Made by a program: the position numbers and the translations under genes
Source of the DNA: Haloarcula limicola
Lineage (GTDB): Archaea > Halobacteriota > Halobacteria > Halobacteriales > Haloarculaceae
Length of the DNA: 64,000 nt
Assembly: GCF_010119205.1 (NCBI RefSeq)
Contig: NZ_WRXM01000002.1
Span: 798,982 to 862,981 of the forward strand
Reading direction: 5' to 3'
Notes under the pieces: generated by a model
Seen by the model: only the letters and a program-made list of their open reading frames with translations
The model's database searches: none
Told to the model about the DNA's origin: nothing
Shown here: one piece after another, positions 51,395 to 59,809 of the stretch
Position numbering within the stretch: position 1 is the first letter of the stretch
Layout: each line of letters begins with the position of its first letter

Positions 51395-51940
51395 ATGAGC
51401 GATACCAACCAGATGCAGGACAATTGGGCGGAGATGGTCGAACAGATGAACGACGCGGTCGCCGATTCGATGGAGCAGAACATGAAGGCACAGGCCGCCT
51501 TCGTCGAGTCGTGGGCCGACGCCGTCGAGGACTCCCTCCCGAAGGAAGACGAGCTCTCCGAGGGGCTACAGGGCTACAACCAGGCCTACGAGGAGTGGAT
51601 GAACGCGGCAGAGCAGATGGTCGAGCGCTCGGCGGACGCCGCACAGGGCGAGGACGTCGACCCCTCGGAGTTCCGCGACATCTGGCTCCAGTCGGCCAAC
51701 GAGGCGTTCAAACACGTCATGGGCACCTCGGCCTTCGCGGCCGCCAACGGCCAGCTCGTCGAGTCCATGATGGAGATGCAACAGGAGGCCGACGAACTCA
51801 ACCAGGACGCCATCGCTCAGATGGGCTTCCCGACCCGCGACGACATGGACGAGGTCGCGGAGCGCCTCCTCGAAGTCGAGCGCCGTCAGCACGCCGTCGA
51901 AGAGAAGCTCGACCGCGTCCTCGAACACCTAGAAGAGTAA
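51395..51940 (+). CDS. phaE: PHA synthase subunit PhaE
   Basis: 181 residues, shorter than bacterial PhaE but of haloarchaeal length. Contains the patterns WADAVEDSLP, EEWMNAAEQMVE, FRDIWLQSANEAFKHVM and a C-terminal helix (LLEVERRQHAVEEKLDRVLEHL) thought to contact PhaC. Subunit of class III PHA synthase, needed for PhaC activity. 3 bases before phaC. Confidence 0.92.
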   Translation: MSDTNQMQDNWAEMVEQMNDAVADSMEQNMKAQAAFVESWADAVEDSLPKEDELSEGLQGYNQAYEEWMNAAEQMVERSADAAQGEDVDPSEFRDIWLQSANEAFKHVMGTSAFAAANGQLVESMMEMQQEADELNQDAIAQMGFPTRDDMDEVAERLLEVERRQHAVEEKLDRVLEHLEE

Positions 51941-51943
51941 CTC

Positions 51944-53365
51944 ATGTCCAGTAACCAATTCAACCCGTTCGCGGCCGCGCTCGACTGGCAGACCAAGACG
52001 CTCGAATCCATGTCCGAGGCCGCAGAGACGAGCCAGATCGCCGACGAGCGACTCGAGCTGATGGAGTCCGTCGAAGTCGGCCAGACGCCGAGCGAAGTCG
52101 TCTACGAGGAGAACAAGCTCGAGCTCCTCCACTACGACGCCGAGGCCGCCGGTATCGAGGTCGACGAGGAGGACAAGGAGTCGGTCCCTATCCTCATCGT
52201 CTACGCGCTCATCAACCGGCCGTACATCCTCGACCTACAGGAGGAGCGCTCGGTCGTGCGCCGCCTGCTCGAAGCGGGCCACGACGTCTACCTCCTCGAC
52301 TGGAACGAGCCCTCGCGCCTCGACCAGCACCTGACCCTCGACGACTACGTCAACCGCTACATCGACAACTGCGTCGACGTCGTCCGCGAGCGCTCCGGCC
52401 AGGATAGGATCAACATTCTCGGCTACTGCATGGGCGGCACCATGTCGGTGATGTACGCCGCGCTCCACCGGGAGAAGGTGAACGCGCTCGGTCTCATGGC
52501 CGCAGGACTCTGTTTCGACCAGACCGGCGGCGTCCTCGAAGAGTGGGGCTCCGATGAGTACTACGACCCCGAGGACGTCGTCGAGACGTTCGGCAACGTC
52601 CCCGCGGACATGCTCGACATCGGCTTCGCGCTGATGGACCCCGTCGACAACTACGTCTCGAAGTACATCCGCCTCGCGGAGAACTTAGAGAACGAGGCGT
52701 TCGTCGAGAACTTCGGCCGGATGGAGAAGTGGCTCGGCGACGGCATCGACATGGCCGGAGACACCTACGTCCAGTTCCTCAAAGACGTCTATCAGGACAA
52801 CAAACTGTACAAGAACGAACTGGAAGTCGGCGGTGAACACGTCGACCTCGATAATCTCGACATGCCCGTCCTCCAGTTGATGGGCGAGTACGACCACCTC
52901 ATCCCACCGGAGGCCTCGAAGCCGTTCAACGACGTCATCCCGAGCGAGGACACGCGGACCATCGAGTTCTCGACGGGTCACATCGGCCTCTCGGTCTCCT
53001 CGTCGACCCACGCCGACCTCTGGCCCGAGGTCGCCGAGTGGTACAAGGAGCGCAACCGGCAGGACGAAGAGGACGAAGAGGTCGACATCGAGGTCGAATC
53101 GCCCGACGAGGTCGCCGAGGAAGCCGTCGAAGACGTCGCGGAAGACGTCGACGAGGCCACCGACGCGGCCGCCACCGAGGACGTCGGCACCGAGCCCGCC
53201 GCCGACGTCGAGACCGTCGACGGCATCGGCCCGACCTACGCCGACCGCCTCCACGAGGCCGGCGTCGACACCGTGGACGACCTGAAGGGATACGACGCCG
53301 CCGAGATCGCCGAACTGGCCGAGACGACCGAGTCTCGCGCCCAGGAGTGGCTCGACCAGCTGTAA
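51944..53365 (+). CDS. phaC: Class III PHA synthase PhaC with C-terminal helix-hairpin-helix
   Basis: 473 residues. Polymerises 3-hydroxyacyl-CoA. Lipase-like box GYCMGGTMS with catalytic C162, D317 (GEYDHLIPP) and H346 (STGHIGLS). After residue 370 comes an acidic linker, then residues 424-473 form a helix-hairpin-helix ([27 protein letters not shown]), a fold that usually binds DNA; bacterial PhaC lacks it, whereas haloarchaeal PhaC are known to have a longer C terminus. Last gene of the operon; a T-run at 53381-53385 follows. Confidence 0.95.
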   Translation: MSSNQFNPFAAALDWQTKTLESMSEAAETSQIADERLELMESVEVGQTPSEVVYEENKLELLHYDAEAAGIEVDEEDKESVPILIVYALINRPYILDLQEERSVVRRLLEAGHDVYLLDWNEPSRLDQHLTLDDYVNRYIDNCVDVVRERSGQDRINILGYCMGGTMSVMYAALHREKVNALGLMAAGLCFDQTGGVLEEWGSDEYYDPEDVVETFGNVPADMLDIGFALMDPVDNYVSKYIRLAENLENEAFVENFGRMEKWLGDGIDMAGDTYVQFLKDVYQDNKLYKNELEVGGEHVDLDNLDMPVLQLMGEYDHLIPPEASKPFNDVIPSEDTRTIEFSTGHIGLSVSSSTHADLWPEVAEWYKERNRQDEEDEEVDIEVESPDEVAEEAVEDVAEDVDEATDAAATEDVGTEPAADVETVDGIGPTYADRLHEAGVDTVDDLKGYDAAEIAELAETTESRAQEWLDQL

Positions 53366-53380
53366 CTCGATCGGCGACTC

Positions 53381-53385
53381 TTTTT
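53381..53385 (+). terminator. T-run ending the phaRPEC operon
   Basis: CTCTTTTTCC, 15 bases after the phaC stop and upstream of the next gene; probable terminator. Confidence 0.4.
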
Positions 53386-53409
53386 CCTCGCGCTCGCCCA
53401 AGGAGAGCC

Positions 53410-53859
53410 ATGCGCGTCTCCGTCATCGGCGGTTCGAGAGTGTCCGACGATCAGTACCGAGAAGCACGCACCGTCGGCCGACTGCTCGCTAAAGCGGGCC
53501 ACGAAGTCGTCTGCGGTGGGCTGACCGGCGTCATGGAAGCGGTCTGTCGCGGCGCGAGCGACGAGGGCGGCCACACTATCGGCATCCTCCCCGGCGAGCG
53601 CCGCGCCGCCGCCAACGACTACGTGGACACCGTCGTCGCCACCGGCCTCGGGAACGCCCGGAACGTCCTCGTCGTGATGAACGGCGCGGCGGTCATCGCC
53701 ATCGACGGCAAGGCCGGAACGCTCTCGGAACTTGGCCACGCGCTCGATCTGGGCCGGCCGGTCGCGGGGCTGGGCACGCACGAACTCGACGAACTGGACG
53801 GCATCGAACACGTCGACAGCCCGGAGGCGGCCGTCGAGCACGTCGAATCGACGGTGTAG
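53410..53859 (+). CDS. SLOG/TIGR00725-type Rossmann protein
   Basis: 149 residues. MRVSVIGGSRVSDDQY, CGGLTGVMEAVCRGASDEGGHTIGILPG, and AVIAIDGKAGTLSELGHALDLG are typical of the TIGR00725 branch of the LOG/SLOG (DprA-like) superfamily, whose members bind nucleotides. The catalytic PGGxGTxxE of true LOG phosphoribohydrolases is altered to DGKAGTLSE. Function uncertain. ATG 53410. Confidence 0.85.
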   Translation: MRVSVIGGSRVSDDQYREARTVGRLLAKAGHEVVCGGLTGVMEAVCRGASDEGGHTIGILPGERRAAANDYVDTVVATGLGNARNVLVVMNGAAVIAIDGKAGTLSELGHALDLGRPVAGLGTHELDELDGIEHVDSPEAAVEHVESTV

Positions 53860-53870
53860 CCGCCGACGGA

Positions 53871-55391
53871 TCACTCCAGCCAGTCGACGAAACTGCCGTC
53901 GAGAAGCGTCTCGCGCTGGTGGCGGATGTACGCCGACTGCATCCCCCAGATGGCCTCCGCCAGCGGGACCTTCTCCTCGACGCGCCGGCGGACGTACTCG
54001 TGTTTCCAGCGGGCCGGAGTGAGCCGCCGGTCGGCGCGTTCGCGCAGCGGTCGGATGTACTCGTGGGCCTCCTCCGTCGAGAGGCCGTGCAGCTCCAGTC
54101 CCTCGCGGGCCAGTTCGAACAGCTCGCCGTAGATCTCGTCGGTCGCCGTCGTCGTCTCGCCGTCGGCGGTTATCCACTCGATGTCCGCCCGTAGTCCGTC
54201 CTCGACGGCGGCGTAGAAGTTGTCCTCGGCGGTCTCCCACTCCTGTGACTGGATCGGGTGTTCGAGTTTCGGCAGGCTCTCCATCAGCCCCGCGAAGAGC
54301 GCCTCGAAGGCGATGGCGTCGTCGACGGTGGGCTGGGCCGGGAGCGGGCGGAACTCGATGCGGGCGTTGGCCGCCGAACGGGTCGCTCCCTCGAAGACCG
54401 GGCGAACCCACCGCCAGTACGAGCCGTGTTTGTGTCGCAGGTGAACGAAGCCGTCGTCGAAGCGCGTCCCGGACTGGAGTTCCATCGGGACGATGGTGTC
54501 GTCCTCGACGATGTCGTCGATGGCGTCCTCGACGGTCTCGAAATCTGGCGGGAAACAGACCTTCGGCGGCGTCGGGTCGTCTTCCGGCGGGTTGAGAACG
54601 GACTCGAAGACGCCGATGCGGTTCTCCATGTGCGCGTCGTCGACGATCTCCTCGTCGGGCGCGTCGTCGTAGAGGTCCGGCGGGAAGAACGGGGCGTTGA
54701 CGCCGAGTGCCAGCACCGGCCCGGCGACGCGCAGCGCGTAGCTGAAGTACTCGGGGAGGTCCGGCGCGTGGGGGATCTGGTAGTGGGGCTGGATAGAGGT
54801 GATGAGCGCCTCGGGCATCACCGACTCCGCCCGCAGCGAGACGTGGGGCGCATCGAGTTCGAACGCCGACGGGTAGTCGGTGTTGGCCATCGTGTGATAG
54901 CGCACCGAATCGGACATGTTGGTCCCGATGCAGATGCCGTCCTCCTCGACGGCGTCACAGAGGTACTCGCGGGCGGTCTCGCCGGTCGGCGGCACCGTCC
55001 ACATCCCGTCGGAGACGAGCCGGATCCCCTCGGTGCCGAGCCGTTCCTGGGCCGGCATCAGCGACGACTTCAGTTCGTGGCGCTGGGCCGCGAGCCCGTG
55101 GGAGTTCAGCGGCACGGGGCTGGTCTGCATCTCCGCGTTGTGGAGGCCGAGTTCCTTCTCGAAGCCGACGAGTTCGAGTAACTGTCTGGGCACGCGACGG
55201 AGGGCATCGGTCTGGTCGTCGACGGCGTACAGCTCCAATTCCATCCCGACGATGGCCTCGGTGTTGTCGAACGTCCCCGACCGGACCTCCTCTTTGAGCA
55301 ACTCGGCCTCTTCGCGCGCTCGCGTCTGGAACGCCTCGGCGTCCACGTCGAGCGCCTGCGCGACCGCCGCGGCCAGTTCCGATGCCGACAT
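53871..55391 (-). CDS. GCS2-type glutamate-cysteine ligase-like protein
   Basis: 506 residues related to the carboxylate-amine ligase GCS2 family: IVGMELELYAVDD, HNAEMQTSPVPL, DAPHVSLRAESVMPEALITSIQPHYQI and ARIEFRPLPAQPT are typical of ATP-grasp-like GCS2 enzymes. Haloarchaea make gamma-glutamylcysteine with GshA, which is shorter (about 360), so this longer paralogue may act on another amine. No gene partner in the operon. ATG 55391. Confidence 0.78.
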   Translation of the reverse strand: MSASELAAAVAQALDVDAEAFQTRAREEAELLKEEVRSGTFDNTEAIVGMELELYAVDDQTDALRRVPRQLLELVGFEKELGLHNAEMQTSPVPLNSHGLAAQRHELKSSLMPAQERLGTEGIRLVSDGMWTVPPTGETAREYLCDAVEEDGICIGTNMSDSVRYHTMANTDYPSAFELDAPHVSLRAESVMPEALITSIQPHYQIPHAPDLPEYFSYALRVAGPVLALGVNAPFFPPDLYDDAPDEEIVDDAHMENRIGVFESVLNPPEDDPTPPKVCFPPDFETVEDAIDDIVEDDTIVPMELQSGTRFDDGFVHLRHKHGSYWRWVRPVFEGATRSAANARIEFRPLPAQPTVDDAIAFEALFAGLMESLPKLEHPIQSQEWETAEDNFYAAVEDGLRADIEWITADGETTTATDEIYGELFELAREGLELHGLSTEEAHEYIRPLRERADRRLTPARWKHEYVRRRVEEKVPLAEAIWGMQSAYIRHQRETLLDGSFVDWLE

Positions 55392-55464
55392 AGCCGCCGG
55401 TTCACGGCGCGAGGTGTTAAGCGTGGCCCAGTCGCTTCGCCCGGTCGCATAGCGTCACGGAGCT

Positions 55465-55610
55465 ACAGTAGCTCGCCGACGTCGCTCATCCCGACGTCCC
55501 CGAGATTCCAGTAACGCTTTCAGTCACAGTAGCTCGCCGACGTCGCTCACTCCCGACGTCCCCGAAATTACAGTGACACCTCGAATCACAGTAGCTCGCC
55601 GACGTCGCTC
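55465..55610 (-). repeat. Tandem duplication of a gene 3' end (about 61-bp period)
   Basis: The 23-base sequence that ends in the codons ...DVGELL-stop occurs three times: 55588-55610 (in the gene), 55526-55548 and 55465-55487, at steps of 62 and 61 bases. The first 20 bases are ACAGTAGCTCGCCGACGTCG on the plus strand. Between copies, the sequence CCCGACGTCCCCGA is also repeated. It seems to be 2.4 copies of a unit that has spread from the gene end into the spacer. Confidence 0.9.
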
Positions 55611-56086
55611 CGCGCCTCGCCCAGCGGGTCCGTCTCGCCGAGCGGCGACGACAGCGCCCCCTCGACGGCGTCTCGGGCCGCCGGGAGCGGGTCGTGGCTC
55701 TCGACGTACGCCGCCAGCGCGAAGGTCCGCTCGCCGACGCCGGTCAGTTCCATCGCGTCGCGTCGCGAGAGATCACCGGTCAACCAGTCGCGGACGATCT
55801 CGCGTCCCCGAGGCCCGACCGGCGAGACCTGCTCGCCGAGCAGGTGAAGCGTCTTGGCGGCGGTCACCGGCGGCACCTCCGCGGCGTGGCCGCAGGCGTC
55901 GACGGCGGTCCCGCCCGCGTACGCCTCGACGACGGTCGCCGCCTCGCTCGCCGAACACGGCAACGACTCCTCGAACGGGCACAGCCGCTCAGTCAGCGAC
56001 GCGTCAGTGTCGTCGACGGCCGCGACCCCACACTCCCGCTGGCGTTCGGTCACCTCGATGCCAGCGGCGATTTCCGATAGCCCCAT
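55586..56086 (-). CDS. Conserved haloarchaeal protein of unknown function (166 aa)
   Basis: 166 residues, acidic, with four or five cysteines (RECGV, ERLCPFEESLPCS, DACGH) in the N-terminal half and helices in the C-terminal half ending ARSDVGELL. Divergent from tfb with a 23-bp palindrome midway. Possibly a DUF7858-type family (memory only). No catalytic motif identified. A TATA box at 56111-56120 fits ATG 56086. The 3' end has been duplicated downstream. Confidence 0.72.
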   Translation of the reverse strand: MGLSEIAAGIEVTERQRECGVAAVDDTDASLTERLCPFEESLPCSASEAATVVEAYAGGTAVDACGHAAEVPPVTAAKTLHLLGEQVSPVGPRGREIVRDWLTGDLSRRDAMELTGVGERTFALAAYVESHDPLPAARDAVEGALSSPLGETDPLGEARSDVGELL

Positions 56087-56110
56087 TGGAATAAATTCCT
56101 TCCTTTTTGG

Positions 56111-56120
56111 ATTTAATACT
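56111..56120 (-). promoter_or_regulatory. TATA box for the 166-aa unknown gene
   Basis: Minus strand AGTATTAAAT, 25-34 bases before ATG 56086, with an A/G-rich stretch following; leaderless transcript predicted. Confidence 0.6.
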
Positions 56121-56161
56121 GCCGGCTTCTCGGCGGGAGCGGAGCCGTTGCCGATCCTCGA

Positions 56162-56184
56162 TACCTACCGGTTACCGGTAGGTA
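56162..56184. promoter_or_regulatory. Perfect 23-bp palindrome between tfb and a conserved unknown
   Basis: TACCTACCGGT (56162-56172) and ACCGGTAGGTA (56174-56184) are exact reverse complements around one central T. It lies about 40 bases from both TATA boxes, central in the divergent promoter region, so one bound regulator could control both genes. No adjacent regulator gene; identity of binder unknown. Confidence 0.6.
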
Positions 56185-56224
56185 GATTGCGCCGAAAACC
56201 GCCGCACAACCGCCGTAGCATCGG

Positions 56225-56234
56225 TTTTTTAACC
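56225..56234 (+). promoter_or_regulatory. TATA box of the tfb gene
   Basis: TTTTTTAACC, about 27 bases before ATG 56262; short or no leader predicted. Confidence 0.55.
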
Positions 56235-56261
56235 CCCTCGCCGGTCGTAGCTCGAAGTACG

Positions 56262-57122
56262 ATGAGCGCAACGACGGCAGGCTGCCCCGAATGTGACGGA
56301 TCGCTTCGAAAAGACGGCTGTGAGACGGTGTGTTCTCACTGCGGGCTCGTGGTCAGCGAGGACGCCATCGACCGCGGTCCCGAGTGGCGCAGCTTCGAGG
56401 ACGACGACACCGAACGCGCCCGCACCGGCGCGCCGCTGACCCGGTCTCGCCACGACCGCGGTCTCTCGACGGAGATCGGTCGCTCGACGCGTCTCAAGGG
56501 GCGCAAGCGCCGCCAGTTCGCCCGGCTTCGCCGCGAGCACCGGCGTGCGCAGGTGAGTTCGAAACGCGAGCGAAATCAGATATACGCCTTCACCGAGATC
56601 CGGCGCGTCGTCGGCTCGCTGGGGCTCTCGAAGAATATCCGCGACCGGGCCTGCGTGTTGTTCGAGTCCGCACAGAACGCGGACCTCCTGCAGGGGCGGT
56701 CCCTGGAGGGATTCGCCGCCGCCACGGTGTACGCCACCTGTCGGACGGAGGGCGTCGCCAGAACCGTCGAGGAGCTGTGTCGGGCCGCGCGGGCCGACCC
56801 GAGCGAACTCCGGGCGGCCTACGACGCGCTCAACCGCGACCTCGGACTGCCGACGGGACCGATCGACCCCCGCGAGTACGTCCCCCGGTTCGCCACGGCG
56901 CTCGACCTCCCCGATCCGGTTCGCACTCGCGCGGAACGGCTGGTCGATGAGGCACGCGAGCGGGGGATCGTCGGCGGTCGCAACCCCGCCGGCGTCGCCG
57001 CGGCCTGTCTATATACCGCCGCCCGCGAACGGGGCGTCGAGCTAACCCAGGCAGAAGCGGCCGACGCCGCGGACGTGACGCCGGTGACGCTGCGCGGGAC
57101 CTACACCGACCTACAGGAGTGA
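56262..57122 (+). CDS. tfb: Transcription initiation factor TFB
   Basis: 286 residues. Zinc ribbon with C8, C11, C24 and C27; B-finger region with RTGAPLTRSRHDRGLSTEIG; then two cyclin folds (about 105-190 and 200-286). It recruits RNA polymerase with TBP. Haloarchaea carry several TFBs; this one is slightly shorter than usual (about 300-320) and has a basic linker (LKGRKRRQFARLRREHRRAQ). ATG 56262; the frame is open far upstream but antisense to the unknown gene. Ends overlapping a convergent MinD gene by 22 bases. Confidence 0.93.
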   Translation: MSATTAGCPECDGSLRKDGCETVCSHCGLVVSEDAIDRGPEWRSFEDDDTERARTGAPLTRSRHDRGLSTEIGRSTRLKGRKRRQFARLRREHRRAQVSSKRERNQIYAFTEIRRVVGSLGLSKNIRDRACVLFESAQNADLLQGRSLEGFAAATVYATCRTEGVARTVEELCRAARADPSELRAAYDALNRDLGLPTGPIDPREYVPRFATALDLPDPVRTRAERLVDEARERGIVGGRNPAGVAAACLYTAARERGVELTQAEAADAADVTPVTLRGTYTDLQE

Positions 57123-57766
57123 ACCGCGTCGGCGAGCGCCTCGAAGGCGGCGGTCGCGGGGGCGTCGGGTGCCGTCTCGCTGACGGGGTGACCGTGGCGC
57201 TGCGCCGCGGCGAGGGGCTCGCTGTTGGGGACCGGGACGACCGGTGCGCCGAACCGATCGGCGATCGCGTGGGTCGTCGGGTCGGGTCCCGACCGGTTGA
57301 GAACCACGCGACAGAGCCCCGCGTCCAGTTCCCGCGCGAGTTCGCGGACCCGCAACGCATCTGCGAGCGCCGCGGCTCCGGGAGCGGTGACCAAAATCGC
57401 CGCGTCGGCGACGGCGAGCGGTAGCCCGACGTCGGCGCGGAGCCCCGCGGGCGAGTCGACGACCACCCAGCGGTACGCTCGGTCCAACTCGGTCAGCGCG
57501 TCGGCGAGCGCCGTCGGGTCGGCCGCCCGCGCCCCCGCGAGCGTCCGACCGCAGGGAACCGTCGTCACCGGCCCGTCCGACCGGACGGCCTCGTGGGGGG
57601 TCGCCCGCCCCGCGAGCACGTCGTGGAGGTCCGGGCCGCGACTCGCCGGGAGGTCGGCCATCGCGAGGTCGCCGTCCACGACGACGCCGCGGAGTTCGGA
57701 GGCCAGATTGTACGCGACCGTCGACTTCCCGACGCCGCCTTTGCCGCCGGTGACTGTCAGGATCAT
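57101..57766 (-). CDS. MinD/ParA-type P-loop ATPase
   Basis: 221 residues. Deviant Walker A GGKGGVGKST (7-16), VVDGD (switch I region) and WVVVDSPAG Walker B, as in MinD/ParA. The C terminus lacks an obvious amphipathic membrane-targeting helix. Last gene of a minus-strand operon with three unknowns (59.6 to 57.1 kb) and adjacent to mcm; starts inside the end of the previous gene (4-base overlap). Role unknown: positioning of a structure is inferred from the family. Confidence 0.88.
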   Translation of the reverse strand: MILTVTGGKGGVGKSTVAYNLASELRGVVVDGDLAMADLPASRGPDLHDVLAGRATPHEAVRSDGPVTTVPCGRTLAGARAADPTALADALTELDRAYRWVVVDSPAGLRADVGLPLAVADAAILVTAPGAAALADALRVRELARELDAGLCRVVLNRSGPDPTTHAIADRFGAPVVPVPNSEPLAAAQRHGHPVSETAPDAPATAAFEALADAVHSCRSV

Positions 57767-58461
57767 GCGAGCCGAGCCAGCGTCTCGACGGGGACGCCGG
57801 CAGCCGCGCGACGGTCCGCGAGCGTCTCGGCGCGCGCTGCCACCGCTCGGAGGCGTCTTTCATCGCGTTCCGCCGCGTTCGCGAGCGCTCTGACCTCGGC
57901 TAGCCCGCCCGCGTCCCCGACCGCAGTCGTCGCTTCCCGGAGCGTCTCGGCGGCGGCCAGCGCCTCGGCGCGGTCGACCCGACGAGTCATCTCGGCGAGC
58001 CACGAATCGACGGCGTCCGGTAGTCGAACCGACGACTCCGGTGACGGAGTCGATGCTGGAGATTGCGGCTCAGACGGCTCGTTGATAGCTCCGTCGACCG
58101 GGACGGCGTCCGCCGGCGGCGACGGGTCGCCGAGTTCGCGCACGACGTCGGCGGCGGTTTCGGTTCGGTCGTCGACCGGAACGGCGTCGGGAGCCGGCGT
58201 CGCGTCGCGGAGTTCGGCGGCGGGGTCTGCCGGCGGCGCGGGCGTCGCGTAGCCCAGCGCGTGCGATCCCGGCCCGACGACGGCCTCGAACCCCGAGTCG
58301 GTCCATCCCGCTTCCGGCATGCCCTGTCGGCGCGGCGGCCACACCGGCCCGTCGAGGCGATTCCGGACCCGAACGCGCGTCGGTTCGTCGATCTCCCACA
58401 GCCGGGCGGTGACCAGCGTCACCCCGTCGCGTCGGGTAGTCGCGCAGTCGAAGCTGACCAT
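57763..58461 (-). CDS. Unknown haloarchaeal protein, partner of MinD-like ATPase (232 aa)
   Basis: 232 residues. N-terminal about 75 residues look like a beta-sandwich (FDCATTRRDGVTLVTARLWE and GPGSHALGYATPAP), then a long Pro/Asp-rich linker (about 80-150), then a helical C-terminal domain (VDSWLAEMTRRVDRAEALAAAETLREA). I recall it as a haloarchaeal DUF (about DUF7857) but cannot check. Its stop overlaps the MinD start. Confidence 0.72.
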   Translation of the reverse strand: MVSFDCATTRRDGVTLVTARLWEIDEPTRVRVRNRLDGPVWPPRRQGMPEAGWTDSGFEAVVGPGSHALGYATPAPPADPAAELRDATPAPDAVPVDDRTETAADVVRELGDPSPPADAVPVDGAINEPSEPQSPASTPSPESSVRLPDAVDSWLAEMTRRVDRAEALAAAETLREATTAVGDAGGLAEVRALANAAERDERRLRAVAARAETLADRRAAAGVPVETLARLA

Positions 58462-58494
58462 GCCTCGACCTGGTCCCGCGTTCCGATTTAAAGC

Positions 58495-59304
58495 TCAGCA
58501 ACGGATAACCGGCGCGTCGAGCGCCGCGGCGGCGGCCGCCGGATGTTCGAAGCGGTCGACTTCGAGGACCACCGGCGCGTCGGTTCGTGCGACCCGGAGT
58601 ATCGAGAGCGCCGCGGGCACCGGCGACGCGTCGAACGGGTCCGTCGGCGTCGAACCGGGGAGCGCGTCGAGCGCCGCGACGAACCGCCCTCGTAGCCGGT
58701 CGACGAGCACCGCTCGGGCGTCGCGCCGGCGATTGGCCAGCCGGTCGGCCACTCGTCGTCGCTCGGCGCGGCGGTCCCGGTACGAGCGTGCGACCGCTCG
58801 CCGCCGCTCCCGGCTCTGGGCTGCGGCCGTCCGCTCGGTCTCCCGTTCGCTGAGCGCGCCGGTCGCCTCCCGAACGGACCGTCGTGCATCGTCGGTGTCC
58901 GCTCCCAGCGCCTCTCGCGCGGCCAGTCGACCGCGCGCCGTCGCGGCGTCCTCCCGGAGCGCCGCGATCGCCGATTCGGCCACCGGATCGTGGGCCGGTG
59001 GTAACGACGGCTCATCGGGGTCGAGCGACGCCAACTTCTCTCGGAGCGCGGCGATCTCGCCGTCGTGTGGCGTCCCGATGCCGCGGGACCGGGCGGCGGC
59101 CGCGAGCGCCGTCCGCGTACGGAGCCCCATCTCCGGAGAGACGCGCCCGCAGTAGTCGTAGACCGGCGTCGGACCGGGAGCGGAAAGCGCGGGTAGACAC
59201 CGTTCACCGCGAACCGCCGCGGCGATGGCCGCCCCGCTGACCCCCCTCGCGCGGAGATCGACGACGCGACCCTCGTACGTAGTCCCGCCGACGGTCAGTC
59301 TCAC
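58495..59304 (-). CDS. Unknown haloarchaeal coiled-coil protein (269 aa)
   Basis: 269 residues. N-terminal globular part (VGGTTYEGRVVDLRARGVSG, then YDYCGRVSPEMGLRTRTALA), a basic coiled coil of about 100 residues (SERETERTAAAQSRERRRAV...RRRDARAVLV) and a short C-terminal strand-helix (PVVLEVDRFEHPAAAAAALDAP). Overlaps the upstream gene by 4 bases. I do not know a function; the DUF number 7856 is from memory only. Confidence 0.72.
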   Translation of the reverse strand: MRLTVGGTTYEGRVVDLRARGVSGAAIAAAVRGERCLPALSAPGPTPVYDYCGRVSPEMGLRTRTALAAAARSRGIGTPHDGEIAALREKLASLDPDEPSLPPAHDPVAESAIAALREDAATARGRLAAREALGADTDDARRSVREATGALSERETERTAAAQSRERRRAVARSYRDRRAERRRVADRLANRRRDARAVLVDRLRGRFVAALDALPGSTPTDPFDASPVPAALSILRVARTDAPVVLEVDRFEHPAAAAAALDAPVIRC

Positions 59305-59636
59305 AGCTTCTCACCTCGCATCGCCGCCGGATCGGGGAAGTCCCGGCCCGACGCGAACCGCTCGTATGGCGTCGAGGGCTGATCGCGCGACTCGTAGGCG
59401 CTCGCGGCCTTGCGGACGTGTTCGGGCGCGTCCGCGGGTTCGAACGGCACGACGCGCTCTAGCTGGACGTCCAGTCCGTGTTTCTCCTGGAGTCTGAGCG
59501 CCTGGAACGCGCCGAACTCCGTCCACTCCAGCAGCGCCGCTCGACCGAACTGACGGACCACGCACCCCTCGTGTGCCCGACAGACGTTCCGCAGGTCGCG
59601 TCGAGCCCCCCGCGAGTAGGTTACGACCAGTAGCAC
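59301..59636 (-). CDS. Unknown haloarchaeal protein (111 aa), first gene of MinD-like operon
   Basis: 111 residues: MLLVVTYSRGARRDLRNVCR, a small alpha/beta domain (CVVRQFGRAALLEWTEFGAFQALRLQEKHGLDVQLERVVPFEP) and a polar tail. GTG start, leaderless, 21 bases from a strong TATA box. Heads the operon that ends with the MinD-like ATPase. Unknown function (DUF7855 from memory). Confidence 0.75.
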   Translation of the reverse strand: MLLVVTYSRGARRDLRNVCRAHEGCVVRQFGRAALLEWTEFGAFQALRLQEKHGLDVQLERVVPFEPADAPEHVRKAASAYESRDQPSTPYERFASGRDFPDPAAMRGEKL

Positions 59637-59656
59637 CGAGCGTGGGGACCCGCCAT

Positions 59657-59668
59657 AATTATATAAAA
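59657..59668 (-). promoter_or_regulatory. Strong TATA box for the MinD-like operon
   Basis: Minus strand TTTTATATAATT, about 21-32 bases before GTG 59636; the strongest TATA element in the window. The stretch AATTATATAAAA is nearly symmetrical, so weak plus-strand initiation is conceivable, but no plus gene follows. Confidence 0.7.
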
Positions 59669-59809
59669 TTTACCAATTCAGTCCTGCAACATCCCGCGCG
59701 TGCGAACCGTGCGTTCCCCGTCGCGGCACTCGATGCTGGCGGCGACCCCGTCGAGACGGTCGATCATGGAGTTCCGGCCTCCGTCGCCGCGTGGAAGGGT
59801 CCTTTCACC

